64,000 nt of DNA from Microbulbifer agarilyticus. GTDB taxonomy: Bacteria; Pseudomonadota; Gammaproteobacteria; Pseudomonadales; Cellvibrionaceae. The stretch is from assembly GCF_001999945.1 (NCBI RefSeq), contig NZ_CP019650.1:1860001-1924000 (forward strand), in the 5' to 3' direction. The stretch's first letter is position 1; the number at the start of each line of letters is the position of its first letter. The position numbers and the translations under genes were made by a program. Shown here piece after piece: positions 16,794 to 28,720 of this stretch. The notes beneath the pieces are model-generated. The model was not told the origin of the DNA. It did no database searches and saw only the letters and a program-made list of their open reading frames with translations.

Positions 16794-18974
16794 TTGACTG
16801 AGAAGTTTGAATTTACAGCCACCTGTCCAAAAGGCCTGGAAAATGTGCTCGCGAGTGAGTTGCGTCAGATCGGCGCAAACGTTTTGCGAGAGCAGCCAGC
16901 GGCGGTGCGCTTTGATGGCGATCTCGCCATGGCTTACCGGGTTAACCTGTGGAGCCGCATCGCGAACCGGGTTTTGCTGAATCTGGGGCAAGCGCGCATT
17001 GAAGATGCGGAAGCTTTGTATCGCGCAGTGGCTGAGCAGCCCTGGGAAGAACACATTAGCCCTAACGGCGTACTTTGGGTGCAGTTTTCCGGTACCAACC
17101 GGGAAATACGCAACAGCCAGTTTGGTGCCCAGAAAGCAAAAGATGCAATCGTCGACCGCCTGCGCAAAGCGACCGGCGCGCGGCCTGATGTCGACAAGCG
17201 TGACCCTGACCTGTCGGTAATGCTGCGCCTGCATCGCGATGTGCTCGAAATCGCGATCGATCTCAGTGGCGATAGCCTGCACCGTCGCGGTTACCGCACC
17301 CACATCGGTGCGGCACCACTCAAAGAGAATCTTGCCGCGGCGCTGCTGATGCGCGCGGGCTGGCCGCAAATTGCCGCCGAGGGCGGTGCCTTACTGGACC
17401 CCATGTGCGGTTCAGGCACCTTTCTCGTTGAAGCGGCATTGATGGCCGCAGATGTGGCCCCGGGCCTGCTGCGTGAAGGGTTCGGTTTCGAGCGCTGGTT
17501 GAACCATCAAAGCGATATCTGGTTGTCATTGCGGGAAGAAGCGCTGCAGCGCCGCAACGAGAGCTCGGCAAACCTGCTGCCAGAAATTCGCGGCTACGAT
17601 GCCGACGCAAAGGTACTGTTTGCTGCAGAATCCAATATTGCTCGCGCCGGATTGGAAAAGCAGGTGCGCGTCAGCTGTCGACCGGTAGCGGCCTTCAAGG
17701 TGCCGAGCCATCGCCCGGTAACCGCAGGATTGGTGATTACCAATCCGCCCTACGGCGAGCGACTGGGAGAGCAGGAGGCGCTGCGCGAAACGTACGCGGA
17801 ACTGGGTGGCCAGCTGAAGAAAGAGTTTGCCGGTTGGAAGGCGGCTATCTTTACCGGTAATCCTGAACTTTGTCATTCCACCGGCCTGCGCTCGCACAAG
17901 CAATACAAGTTGTTCAACGGCAGTATCCCCAGCCAGTTGCTGTTGTTTGATATTCACGCGCAATCCGGCGAGCGCAGCCAGGAAGGCGGCGCTCGTTTGT
18001 CAGAAGAAGCGCAGATGGTGGCGAATCGCCTGCAAAAAAATCTACGCACTACCGGTAAGTGGGCGCAACGCAGTGGTGTTAGTTGCTATCGCTTGTACGA
18101 TGCAGACCTGCCCGAGTATTCCGCAGCCATCGATATCTACCAGTCTTTAGAGGGCGAGCACTTCGCACATATTCAGGAGTACCGCGCGCCGGCGAATATT
18201 CCAGAGCAAAAAGCACGGGGTCGCCTGATGGATCTGGTGCGAGCCACACGTCAGGTTCTGGATCTGGCACCGCGGAATGTTTCCATTAAGGAACGCCGTC
18301 GCCACAGCCATAAAGACAGCGGCAGTCAGTACCAGAAGCGCGGTGAGGAATCCCGCACTTTCTTCGCGGACGAATACGGGGCCAAGCTGGAAATTAACCT
18401 GTGGGATTATCTGGATACGGGCCTGTTTCTGGATCACCGCCCAGTGCGCCAGTACCTGCGCAAGCTGGCCAAGGGCAAACGGTTGCTCAACCTGTTTTGC
18501 TATACGGGCACTGCAACGGTGCAGGCGGCAATGGGAGGTTGTAGCGAGAGTACCAGCGTGGATCTGTCAAAGACGTATCAGGCGTGGGGACAGCGAAACT
18601 TTCGTGAAAATGGCATGGATCCATACCGCCACCAACTGGTCGAAGCCGATTGTCTGCAATGGCTGCAAGCGGCGCAGGCTAATCGAAAAGGGCATTACGA
18701 CGTGATCTTTCTCGATCCGCCGACCTTTTCAAACTCGGCAAAAATGCAGGGTGTGCTGGATATTCAGCGGGACCATGGGGAACTGATTCGCCAGTGCATG
18801 GCGTTGCTCAGTAAAGATGGCGTGCTGTTGTTTTCCAACAACTTGCGCAGCTTCAAAATGGACGAGGCGGTGCAATCCGAGTTTGCGGTGGAAAATCTGT
18901 CAGCCAAGCTGCTCGACAAGGATTTCCAGCGCAACCCGAAAATTCACAATGTGTGGGAAGTGCGCGCGCGGTAA
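16794..18974 (+). CDS. rlmKL: bifunctional 23S rRNA methyltransferase RlmKL
   Basis: A 726-residue fusion of RlmL (m2G2445) and RlmK (m7G2069) methyltransferases of 23S rRNA. The N-terminal THUMP region (about 45-155) is followed by the first methyltransferase with NPPYGERLG and, in the C-terminal half, a second with DPPTFSNS. The translation start is a TTG at 16794, seven or so bases after GAGG. No ATG fits, and the protein from this TTG aligns with the expected N-terminus of the family. It is convergent with the kinase gene, leaving only 7 bases between the two stops. Confidence 0.94.
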   Translation: MTEKFEFTATCPKGLENVLASELRQIGANVLREQPAAVRFDGDLAMAYRVNLWSRIANRVLLNLGQARIEDAEALYRAVAEQPWEEHISPNGVLWVQFSGTNREIRNSQFGAQKAKDAIVDRLRKATGARPDVDKRDPDLSVMLRLHRDVLEIAIDLSGDSLHRRGYRTHIGAAPLKENLAAALLMRAGWPQIAAEGGALLDPMCGSGTFLVEAALMAADVAPGLLREGFGFERWLNHQSDIWLSLREEALQRRNESSANLLPEIRGYDADAKVLFAAESNIARAGLEKQVRVSCRPVAAFKVPSHRPVTAGLVITNPPYGERLGEQEALRETYAELGGQLKKEFAGWKAAIFTGNPELCHSTGLRSHKQYKLFNGSIPSQLLLFDIHAQSGERSQEGGARLSEEAQMVANRLQKNLRTTGKWAQRSGVSCYRLYDADLPEYSAAIDIYQSLEGEHFAHIQEYRAPANIPEQKARGRLMDLVRATRQVLDLAPRNVSIKERRRHSHKDSGSQYQKRGEESRTFFADEYGAKLEINLWDYLDTGLFLDHRPVRQYLRKLAKGKRLLNLFCYTGTATVQAAMGGCSESTSVDLSKTYQAWGQRNFRENGMDPYRHQLVEADCLQWLQAAQANRKGHYDVIFLDPPTFSNSAKMQGVLDIQRDHGELIRQCMALLSKDGVLLFSNNLRSFKMDEAVQSEFAVENLSAKLLDKDFQRNPKIHNVWEVRAR

Positions 18975-18981
18975 TGGGCTG

Positions 18982-21426
<2,445 letters not shown>

Positions 21427-21442
21427 TCGAGCCCGTTCCTTA

Positions 21443-22438
21443 TCAAGTGTTCAGTAGTTGCCAGGTGACATAAATACCTGCCGATAAAATCAAGGCAAGT
21501 GTAGTGATATTCAGTATTAGTTTGCCGCGAGTGGAAAAAATTTTGTGGGACCCAAGTAACGAGCGTGATGTGCGGGAGTTCTGCTTTTGTGACTTAGGGT
21601 CCCCATTAGCGTCAAATTTTGAGGCTTGGTCGCCTGCCTGATCATCTGGGGCGCTGATGACCTGCACAGTAATGTTATCGCGCCCGCCAGCATCCAGTGC
21701 CGCGGCAATCAGCAGATCACTTGCACGCTGGTTATCTGAATTTTTTGCCAGGACTTCGCAGATCTCGGCAGGGCTCACATCATTGCTGAGGCCGTCGCTA
21801 CACAGCAAAAGCTTTTGGCCGCGGTCCCAGGAAAAAGAGGCACGGTCGATCTCAAGTGTTGGATTGGCTGACCCTCCGATGCACCGGGTAATCACATGCC
21901 TGTTCGGATGGTTGGCCGCTTCTTCCTGATTAATCGCCCCCGAATCCACGAGCATCTGCACATAGGAATGATCCACAGTGAGCTGCTTCAGGGTTCCGTT
22001 AGGGAAGGGCTGGTCGGCACCGTCGGGTGCTTCGCTTGGCGGGATCCACAGGTAGGCACGGCTATCGCCGACCCAATAAATATGAAAGTAGGGAGCGTCT
22101 TCGGCCACCACGACCGCGGTGGTGCCCATCGCGGTATTGCTGTTTTCGTCACCGGCCAGCAAGGCATGCGCACGACGCAGGGCCTGCTCGTAGTGTCGGT
22201 CGGTCGCGGAGGAGCGCTGAATTTCTTCGACCACGGTCTGGCTGGCGATTTCTCCAGCCTGATGACCACCTAATCCATCGGCGACTACCCACACGCCCCG
22301 TGACTCGTCGCCCCAGAACGCATCCTCGTTCTGATCGCGGCGGTATCCGGTGTGGGTCGCACCAGCACTGCGCATAGTGGCGCGGACGGCGGGTTGGCTC
22401 ACACCGCTTGGGCGTTCCCGTACTTTGGCTTCACTCAC
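21443..22438 (-). CDS. PP2C-family Ser/Thr phosphatase with C-terminal membrane anchor
   Basis: A 331-residue protein. The PP2C domain (about 25-260) has the metal-binding motifs DQNEDAF and VVADGLGGHQAGE, and later LLLCSDGLSNDV and GGRDNITV. A polar linker then leads to a single helix at about 302-324 with only a few residues after it, giving a tail-anchored phosphatase facing the cytoplasm. It is the first gene of a two-gene leftward unit with the kinase. This arrangement resembles the PppA/PpkA pairs of type VI secretion loci, but no secretion genes are present. Confidence 0.9.
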   Translation of the reverse strand: MSEAKVRERPSGVSQPAVRATMRSAGATHTGYRRDQNEDAFWGDESRGVWVVADGLGGHQAGEIASQTVVEEIQRSSATDRHYEQALRRAHALLAGDENSNTAMGTTAVVVAEDAPYFHIYWVGDSRAYLWIPPSEAPDGADQPFPNGTLKQLTVDHSYVQMLVDSGAINQEEAANHPNRHVITRCIGGSANPTLEIDRASFSWDRGQKLLLCSDGLSNDVSPAEICEVLAKNSDNQRASDLLIAAALDAGGRDNITVQVISAPDDQAGDQASKFDANGDPKSQKQNSRTSRSLLGSHKIFSTRGKLILNITTLALILSAGIYVTWQLLNT

Positions 22439-22761
22439 TGGTATGCAACTACCTGTTACCTGTCGTTATTGTCGAAAGCGCCACTAGTGCCTTAAGCCCA
22501 TATTCCCTGGAGGTTCCGCGGGCATTTCGCAAGGCAGCAGTGGTTTACATAGTAGAGCCTGATGACATTGTAAGCTGCAAACGGATTCACAGGCCAATCA
22601 ATTTACGCGTGATAAACTTCCATCGCGCTTTCTCGCCGAGATGACTCGCGAAAACGCATGAATTGGCTTTGGCTGGCGCATATTGCCGGCCCCGATAGCC
22701 CCTTATTGAATAAATTGATTAAAAATTGTACGCCTTTTGGCGGCCTCAAGGAAGCTCGATC
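22439..22761. promoter_or_regulatory. divergent intergenic region PP2C / FHA gene
   Basis: These 323 bases separate the phosphatase-kinase unit from the FHA-glutaredoxin unit and should hold both promoters. The stretch at about 22700-22730 is AT-rich (TTGAATAAATTGATTAAAAATTG) and a small CGCC-TTTT-GGCG hairpin follows at 22731-22742, before the AAGGAA ribosome-binding site of the FHA gene. No operator was recognised. Confidence 0.4.
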
Positions 22762-23670
22762 ATGTTGAAACTGTGTGACGTGAAAGATTCCAGCCAGAGT
22801 GTATGGCTCGTTGCGCCCAAAGTGACTGTTGGCCGGGGAAGCCAGTGTGACCTGACCCTGGCAGATCCGTCAGTGGCCAAGCTGCATGCAGAGATCCTGG
22901 TGGATGGCGACGAACTAGAGTTGCACAACCTCTCCGGCGGGGCTCAGCTGCTGGTAAACGGCAAGCTGATAGAAGGCAGCTGCCGCCTGCAGCCGAACGA
23001 CCGACTGCAGGTTGGAGACCGACAGCTGGCGGTCGTAGACCCCAAAATTACCCGTTTGAAAGCCGCAGGCAACGCCGCAAACGTGGCCTGGGCGCTGCGC
23101 GCGAATCACCCGGCTATCGTCGGCCGCGTATTTCCAGTGCGCGAGACCACCATTGTCGGTCGCTCCGACGAGTGCGATTTGACCTTTTCCATGTCGCACC
23201 TTTCGCGTCGCCATGCGCGACTCGAAGTGCGTGAAGGCCTGTTGTTTGCTGTGGATCTCGGCTCGGCAAACGGTACCTATCTGAACAATCAGCGTATCAC
23301 TGAGTCCCGTGTGCGCCGTGGTGATGAGCTGCGCTTCGACAGCCTGAGCTTTAGCGTAGTGGGCCCGGCGGATGATCTGGATAAAACCACGGTGCGTCAG
23401 GCAGTCACCGTGCCTGAAGCAGCGCGCCAGAGTGCCGCGCTGGATCAGGCGATGCGACGCAGCCAGCTTGGTATGCGTTCCCAGACGGATGATGCCCGGT
23501 CGACTGCGAACGAAGGAGGTTCCTTCGGTGAACAGGAATCCCTATCTGCCGGCTATCGCGGAGACTCGGCGACGGCCAGTGGCAGCAGCAGTTGGTTGTG
23601 GCTGGGTGTCGTTGTCGCGGGTGCCGCGGCCGCGGGTTTATTTTGGGCGCGTAGCCAGGGGCTGGTTTAA
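22762..23670 (+). CDS. membrane-tailed protein with two FHA domains
   Basis: A 302-residue protein. It has two forkhead-associated domains, phosphothreonine-binding modules: the first at about 20-90 with GRGSQCDL and LHAEI, the second at about 118-200 with GRSDECDL, LSRRHARL and LGSANGTYLNN. The second has all canonical binding residues. A polar linker (roughly 200-275) leads to a C-terminal helix at 276-295 (WLWLGVVVAGAAAAGLFWA). It probably docks to phosphothreonines made by the adjacent kinase at the membrane. The ATG at 22762 has AAGGAAG nine bases upstream. Confidence 0.88.
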   Translation: MLKLCDVKDSSQSVWLVAPKVTVGRGSQCDLTLADPSVAKLHAEILVDGDELELHNLSGGAQLLVNGKLIEGSCRLQPNDRLQVGDRQLAVVDPKITRLKAAGNAANVAWALRANHPAIVGRVFPVRETTIVGRSDECDLTFSMSHLSRRHARLEVREGLLFAVDLGSANGTYLNNQRITESRVRRGDELRFDSLSFSVVGPADDLDKTTVRQAVTVPEAARQSAALDQAMRRSQLGMRSQTDDARSTANEGGSFGEQESLSAGYRGDSATASGSSSWLWLGVVVAGAAAAGLFWARSQGLV

Positions 23671-23672
23671 GC

Positions 23673-23927
23673 GTGGCCGAGCGCGACTTACTGCTATACA
23701 CCACGTTAGGTTGTAGCCTTTGTGAAAAGGCCAAACTAGAGATTTGGCCGCTGCTGGAGAAATACCAGCTGCGGCTGGTCTCTGTGGATATTGCCGATGA
23801 CGAAACGCTTACCCGTTTGTTTGGCTGGAGCATCCCGGTCGTGGGTCTCGGGCAGGTGGATGATGTGATTTGCTGGCCGTTTACCGTCGACGAACTCGAC
23901 CAGTGGTTGGTGGCTCGTTTGGCTTAA
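23673..23927 (+). CDS. glutaredoxin-like (DUF836) thiol protein
   Basis: An 84-residue thioredoxin-fold protein with a CSLC active-site pair near the N-terminus (TTLGCSLCEKAK) and the cis-proline motif IPVV. Such YfiH/DUF836-type glutaredoxins reduce or sense thiols, but substrates are seldom known. It starts at a GTG two bases after the FHA stop, so it is co-translated with the FHA protein, and it is the only apparent redox gene beside the kinase module. Confidence 0.85.
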   Translation: MAERDLLLYTTLGCSLCEKAKLEIWPLLEKYQLRLVSVDIADDETLTRLFGWSIPVVGLGQVDDVICWPFTVDELDQWLVARLA

Positions 23928-24055
23928 GCCGGGGCGAGCTGCCTAGTGCTCTAATTCGTCGTATTTCATTCTTTCTTTTTTGTTTTTCCCTTCTCTCGTT
24001 TCTGCTTTCGTTGCCTGTTTCTTTCTGTGCGATCTCGCTAACCGAGCGAGCAAAG

Positions 24056-26062
24056 TTACAGCTTGGCTTCCGCCTCATTTTTGTTGAGGAGTGACTTTTT
24101 TTCGCCGCTGCGGTAGGCGTAAATCACCGAATAAGACAGCACGTTTTGAACATACTTTCTTGTTTCGTTATACGGGATGGTTTCAATCCATACATCGAAG
24201 GGCAGTTTTTTGTCGGTATCTTTCAGCCAGCGCGAAACGCGTGTGGGGCCTGCGTTATAGGCTGCGGCGGCAAGGAACCGATTATTGTCAAACCGGTTGA
24301 GCAATGAGTTGAGGTAGTAAGCGCCGAGACTGATATTGGTATTGGGGTTCAGCAAATCCCAGCTGCGTCGATAGGGCACACCCGCCTTGTGTGCGGTGGC
24401 ACGCGCAGTAGACGGCAACAATTGCATTAGCCCCATAGCGCCGGCGTGCGACTTGGCGTCGTGGCTGAAGTGGCTTTCCTGCCGTGCGACCGCCAGTACG
24501 AGGTAGTCGTTCAGGGCGGTTTTTTTGCCCATGCGTTTTGCGACATCGCTGACAATGCCGGGAAAGGCGAGGGGAAAACGCAACTCAAGGTCATCGAGGT
24601 AGTCGGCGGCGAGAATGGACTGGATCGATTTGTGATACCAGCCCCAGGAGCCCGCGATCTTGCTTGCGGTCATCAACTCTTCGTCCGGCATATCGCGGGT
24701 TGCGTAGCTCCATTCGCGACGCGCGTGATAGAACTCTCCAATCGCCTGCAGCTCCCGGGCGCGCTGCATACCATCGCGGGCTGCCACCTCGTCCACCAGT
24801 TTGGGTGTAATGGGGGCGGGTCGGTCGACAAAGCTGTAGTCGGCACCAATGGTGTCTGATGCGAGGAACCCGTAATAGCTGCGTTCCGCGGCGGCTTGCT
24901 GGTACAGCTTTTTGGCTAATGCCTCGCGGGCGGGGTCCTTGTTGTTCGCAGTGTCGAGCTGCTCTTCAATGGCGCGGGCCTTCCAGTACAGCCAGCGGTC
25001 CAGCTTCTGGTTGTCTGCAGGGAGCTGGTCAATCCAAAACTCGACTTGCGCCCAGTCCATCTCACGTAATGACTGGCGTATCAGCCACTCGGAAGTGCGT
25101 AAATCAAAGAATTCCGGGTTGTTTTTGATGAGCGCTTCGAGGCCAGTCTGGTCGTCCTGGCGGGCAAAGCGCAGGGCCAGGTAGCGCAGGTAGTCATCCC
25201 GTTCTTCGTCGTTGAACAAGTAGCTCGCGCTATAGCGTTCCCAGGCTTCATTCGCCTTGCCGGCATCCTTTGAGGCAAGGCGACGCAAGCCGATGGTGAC
25301 GATGTCCCGGTATTCCGGTTCTTCACGGATAAATTTTTTGTAATTGAGGATTTGCTCGGGCTTGCGATACACGCTGCGCATGAGTTCAGCACGGGCTTTG
25401 CGCGATTTATCGAGCTTGCGTGCGATAAACACCGCCAGGTCGAGGTTTCCGGCCCGTACCGCGAGTGCGTGACGCTGCCAGGCGCGTTCCTGTGTGAGGC
25501 CCCCATCTTTCATCCAGCGTGCAAAGGCCGGATCGCATTCTTTGGGCTGGGAGGCGCCAACAGTCCAGAGCTCTTCAATCAGCTCGTAGGCCTGCTGTTT
25601 GTCTCCATAGCGGGAAAGGGCATCCACGTAGTAGCAACGTAACTGGGTACGACGAATTTTGTCTGGATCGTAGTATTTGAGGTAGGCCTTGAAACGCTCG
25701 CGACCACCGAGTTCGCGCAGCACACGTACCCGCATCCAGTCACCCAGGGCGGTGTCTTTGTACTTCTCCAGAAAGGCATCAATATCGTCATACGGCAGCT
25801 TCGAGAGACGCTTACTCAGCTCCCAGTACTCGATATAAGGCAGCAGGGGGTAATCCTTCAGCTCTTTCTTGAGTTTGCGCAGCTGGCGTTTGTTGTTGCT
25901 GGCAATGGCTTGGCGAGCCTGTTGGAGCTTCTCTCTCTGGGCTACTGCGGCTTCCGCATCCGCCGTGTCCGCAGCCCATACGGGCGCCACGATGACCGCA
26001 GTGAGTACGATCAGAACCAGGGCAGAGAGAGGAATGGCGAATCCTTTATGGCCAATCGTCAT
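24056..26062 (-). CDS. slt: soluble-type lytic murein transglycosylase (Slt70 family)
   Basis: A 668-residue periplasmic enzyme that cleaves the MurNAc-GlcNAc bond of peptidoglycan, forming 1,6-anhydromuropeptides. A signal peptide (hydrophobic IPLSALVLIVLTAVIVAP, then VWA) is followed by the long superhelical region of family 1A. The C-terminal catalytic domain has VARQESHFSHDA with the catalytic glutamate, GAMGLMQLLPSTA and YNAGPTRVSRWL. The ATG at 26062 puts the signal peptide at the N-terminus. A GTG at 26134 would add 24 residues and leave only 24 bases to the divergent uup start. Neither start has a convincing ribosome-binding site. Confidence 0.9.
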   Translation of the reverse strand: MTIGHKGFAIPLSALVLIVLTAVIVAPVWAADTADAEAAVAQREKLQQARQAIASNNKRQLRKLKKELKDYPLLPYIEYWELSKRLSKLPYDDIDAFLEKYKDTALGDWMRVRVLRELGGRERFKAYLKYYDPDKIRRTQLRCYYVDALSRYGDKQQAYELIEELWTVGASQPKECDPAFARWMKDGGLTQERAWQRHALAVRAGNLDLAVFIARKLDKSRKARAELMRSVYRKPEQILNYKKFIREEPEYRDIVTIGLRRLASKDAGKANEAWERYSASYLFNDEERDDYLRYLALRFARQDDQTGLEALIKNNPEFFDLRTSEWLIRQSLREMDWAQVEFWIDQLPADNQKLDRWLYWKARAIEEQLDTANNKDPAREALAKKLYQQAAAERSYYGFLASDTIGADYSFVDRPAPITPKLVDEVAARDGMQRARELQAIGEFYHARREWSYATRDMPDEELMTASKIAGSWGWYHKSIQSILAADYLDDLELRFPLAFPGIVSDVAKRMGKKTALNDYLVLAVARQESHFSHDAKSHAGAMGLMQLLPSTARATAHKAGVPYRRSWDLLNPNTNISLGAYYLNSLLNRFDNNRFLAAAAYNAGPTRVSRWLKDTDKKLPFDVWIETIPYNETRKYVQNVLSYSVIYAYRSGEKKSLLNKNEAEAKL

Positions 26063-26158
26063 GCTGAAAAAACCCGATTGAGAAATCGCTTGTTCGAAGG
26101 GACGCAGATTTAAGCGTAAAATGTCTGCTTTCACTCACACATATTGTAGTTGTTATTT

Positions 26159-28051
26159 ATGTTGCTTCAGTTGGATGGCGTGGGATTGCGCTATGGCGTT
26201 CAGGTCCTGGCCGATGGTGTTACTGCGAAGATTGACCGTGGCGATCGTATTTGCCTGGTAGGCCGCAACGGCGAGGGCAAGTCCAGCTTGCTCGGTTTGA
26301 TTGCTGGCAAAGGTGACCCGGATGAAGGAGAGATCGTGCGTCAGACGGGGATGGTACTCGCCACCCTGGAGCAGGCCCTCCCGGAAGATTGCGCCCAGTC
26401 CGTATATCGCTACGTGGCCGAAGGTTTGGGCGACGTGGGGGGCTGGCTTGCCGAATACCGTGAAAACCAGAACCCGGACCTGCAGGCCAAGATTGAAAAC
26501 GCTCACGGCTGGGAGTTGCTGGCAAAGATTGACAGCGTGCTCGACCGTCTGGATCTGGATGAAAGTGCCCAGGTACAGGATCTTTCCGGTGGTTGGCAGC
26601 GCCGGGCCGCGCTGGCGCGGGCCCTGGTGACGGAACCAGACCTGCTGATTCTGGATGAGCCGACTAACCATCTGGATATTGCGGCGGTGGAATGGCTGGA
26701 AGACTTTCTTGCCAGCTATCGCGGTGCCTTGCTGTTTGTGAGCCACGACCGCGCCCTGGCGCAGCGCCTTGCCACCAGCGTATGGGATTTGGACCGCGGT
26801 ATTCTGCGCGCCTTCAACTGTCAGTTTGATCGCTACCAGCAGGAGAAGGAAAAGCAGCTCGAGGAAGAGGCGCGCAGTGATGCGCTCTTCGACAAAAAGC
26901 TGGCGCAAGAAGAAACATGGATCCGCCAGGGTATTAAGGCCCGACGCACCCGCAATGAAGGCCGGGTACGAGCCTTGAAAGCGCTGCGGAACGAGCGCAA
27001 GGCCCGGCGCGATCGTCAGGGCGTCGCAAAAATGTCACTCGATTCCGGTGAGCGCTCCGGCAAGCTGGTGGCGGAGCTGAAAGACGTGACCTTCGGGTTT
27101 GAGTCGGAGCTGGGCACCACTGAACCACTGATTCGCGATCTGAATTTTACCCTGATGCGTGGTGACAAGGTTGGCCTGATCGGACCCAATGGCGTCGGCA
27201 AAAGTACTCTGATCAAATTGTTGCTGGGTGAGCTGCAACCACAGTCCGGTTCGATTCGCCTGGGCACCAAGCAGCAGGTTGCCTACTTTGATCAGCGGCG
27301 CGATGTGCTGGATCCCGATCTCTCTGTGGTCGACAACATTGCAGAGGGGCGCGAAAACATACAGGTGGGCGGCAGCACCAAGCACGTAATGGGCTACCTG
27401 AGCGATTTCCTGTTTACCGGCGTAAAAGCGCGCACCAAAGTGGGCTCGCTCAGTGGCGGCGAGCGCAACCGTGCGCTGCTGGCCAAGCTGTTCAGTCAGC
27501 CGGCGAACATTCTAGTGCTCGACGAACCGACCAATGATTTGGATGTCGAGACTCTGGAGTTACTCGAACAACTGTTGATGGACTTTCCCGGTACAGTGCT
27601 CTTGGTGAGCCACGATCGTGCCTTCCTCGACAATGTGGTGGAGAGCTGCCTGGCCTTTGAGGGCGAAGGCATCGTGCGGGAATACGTGGGTGGCTATGTA
27701 GATTTTGTTCGGCAGGGCGGAAAGTTTCTCAGTGCCGAAGAGCAACTGAAGGCGCGCAAGCAAGCCAAGCCCGCTGCGGTGGGCGCCGCTGAAGAAAGCG
27801 GTGCAGCAGACCAGAAGCCAGCCGCCAAGCCGAAAAAACTCAGTTACAAGCTTCAGCGGGAACTGGACGCGCTCCCCGGGCAAATTGAGAGTCTGGAAAA
27901 CGACATCGCCGCGCTCGAGGCTGAAATGGCTGCACCAGAGTTCTATCAGCAAGAAAATGCCAAAGTGCAGGAGCGGCTACAGGTTCTTGCCGACTTGCAG
28001 CAGTCTCTTGAGCAAGCATTCGAGCGCTGGGCAGAGTTGGACAGTATGTAA
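26159..28051 (+). CDS. uup: ABC-F ATPase Uup
   Basis: A 630-residue soluble ABC-F protein with two ATP-binding cassettes (GRNGEGKSS and GPNGVGKST, signatures LSGGWQRR and LSGGERNR, Walker B LILDEPTNHLD and LVLDEPTNDLD). They are joined by a charged linker, and the C-terminal coiled coil typical of Uup follows (about 560-630). Uup acts on ribosomes or branched DNA and lowers transposon precise excision in E. coli. The start is the ATG at 26159, with an ATG-like alternative at 26150; the upstream sequence lacks a clear Shine-Dalgarno. Transcribed divergently from slt. Confidence 0.92.
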   Translation: MLLQLDGVGLRYGVQVLADGVTAKIDRGDRICLVGRNGEGKSSLLGLIAGKGDPDEGEIVRQTGMVLATLEQALPEDCAQSVYRYVAEGLGDVGGWLAEYRENQNPDLQAKIENAHGWELLAKIDSVLDRLDLDESAQVQDLSGGWQRRAALARALVTEPDLLILDEPTNHLDIAAVEWLEDFLASYRGALLFVSHDRALAQRLATSVWDLDRGILRAFNCQFDRYQQEKEKQLEEEARSDALFDKKLAQEETWIRQGIKARRTRNEGRVRALKALRNERKARRDRQGVAKMSLDSGERSGKLVAELKDVTFGFESELGTTEPLIRDLNFTLMRGDKVGLIGPNGVGKSTLIKLLLGELQPQSGSIRLGTKQQVAYFDQRRDVLDPDLSVVDNIAEGRENIQVGGSTKHVMGYLSDFLFTGVKARTKVGSLSGGERNRALLAKLFSQPANILVLDEPTNDLDVETLELLEQLLMDFPGTVLLVSHDRAFLDNVVESCLAFEGEGIVREYVGGYVDFVRQGGKFLSAEEQLKARKQAKPAAVGAAEESGAADQKPAAKPKKLSYKLQRELDALPGQIESLENDIAALEAEMAAPEFYQQENAKVQERLQVLADLQQSLEQAFERWAELDSM

Positions 28052-28056
28052 CCCGC

Positions 28057-28500
28057 TTATTCGTCAGGGGTGTGTACGCGGACGGCTAACACATCACAGC
28101 CGGCGCCGTGCAGCACCCCGTTTGCCGTAGAGCCGAGTAGCAACGCCAGCCCGTGACGCCCGTGGCTGCCGATTACGACCAAGTCGCAGCCGCTTTCTTC
28201 CGCGAGTCGGTGGATTTCAGTGGCTGGTTGCCCCAGTACAACATGCTGCCGATCCTGTGGAATTCCGAGCTCCTGAGCCGATTTTCGCAATTGCTCTTTG
28301 GCCTGGTTCTGAAGCTGTTCTTGCACCTCTGACAGGTCCATGGGTATGTCGCCGCCGTAGGCGAAAGTCAGGGGCTCAATAATGTGCGCGAGGGTCAACT
28401 GCGCCCCGGTGCAGGCGGCAATTTGCTGCGCGCGCGTTAGCACCTGGGAAGATTCGTCAGAAAGGTCCAGTCCTACCAGGATGTTGTTGTAACCCGACAT
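28057..28500 (-). CDS. universal stress protein, UspA family
   Basis: A 147-residue single-domain Usp. It begins NNILVGLDLS, and near the C-terminus carries the nucleotide-binding signature G-x2-G-x9-G-S (GSHGRHGLALLLGS), so it is of the ATP-binding type. The ATG at 28500 follows GAGGGAGA, and the in-frame ATG at 28545 is less likely. It converges with uup, with 5 bases between stops. Usps are induced by starvation and stress; the particular role is unknown. Confidence 0.9.
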   Translation of the reverse strand: MSGYNNILVGLDLSDESSQVLTRAQQIAACTGAQLTLAHIIEPLTFAYGGDIPMDLSEVQEQLQNQAKEQLRKSAQELGIPQDRQHVVLGQPATEIHRLAEESGCDLVVIGSHGRHGLALLLGSTANGVLHGAGCDVLAVRVHTPDE

Positions 28501-28720
28501 AGGTCTCCCTCGATCTGCGTAACAGTTTGGGTGATTTGCCGGCAATCGGGCCCAAATTCGCCCACCGCCGACAGCTTTATTCAGTCTACTTTAAAAATTC
28601 ATACTTGACACAACTGCCCCGTTACGGAAAAGAATGCGCGCCCTGAAGTGACGTTGCAAGCCGAGAATTCCGGTGAGAAGGCGCGTCAAGTCATCGTATA
28701 CCCTTCATAAGGAAGCCGTC
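28501..28720. promoter_or_regulatory. divergent region usp / 174-residue membrane protein
   Basis: These 220 bases between divergent starts contain a consensus TTGACA at 28605-28610. AAGAAT lies 19 bases downstream (28630-28635), a weak promoter candidate for the rightward gene. The assignment is tentative because the spacing is long. Confidence 0.3.

Noticed and set aside
22408..22644. 78-codon plus-strand frame upstream of the FHA gene
   Set aside because: Starts within the PP2C gene in antisense and lacks a ribosome-binding site.
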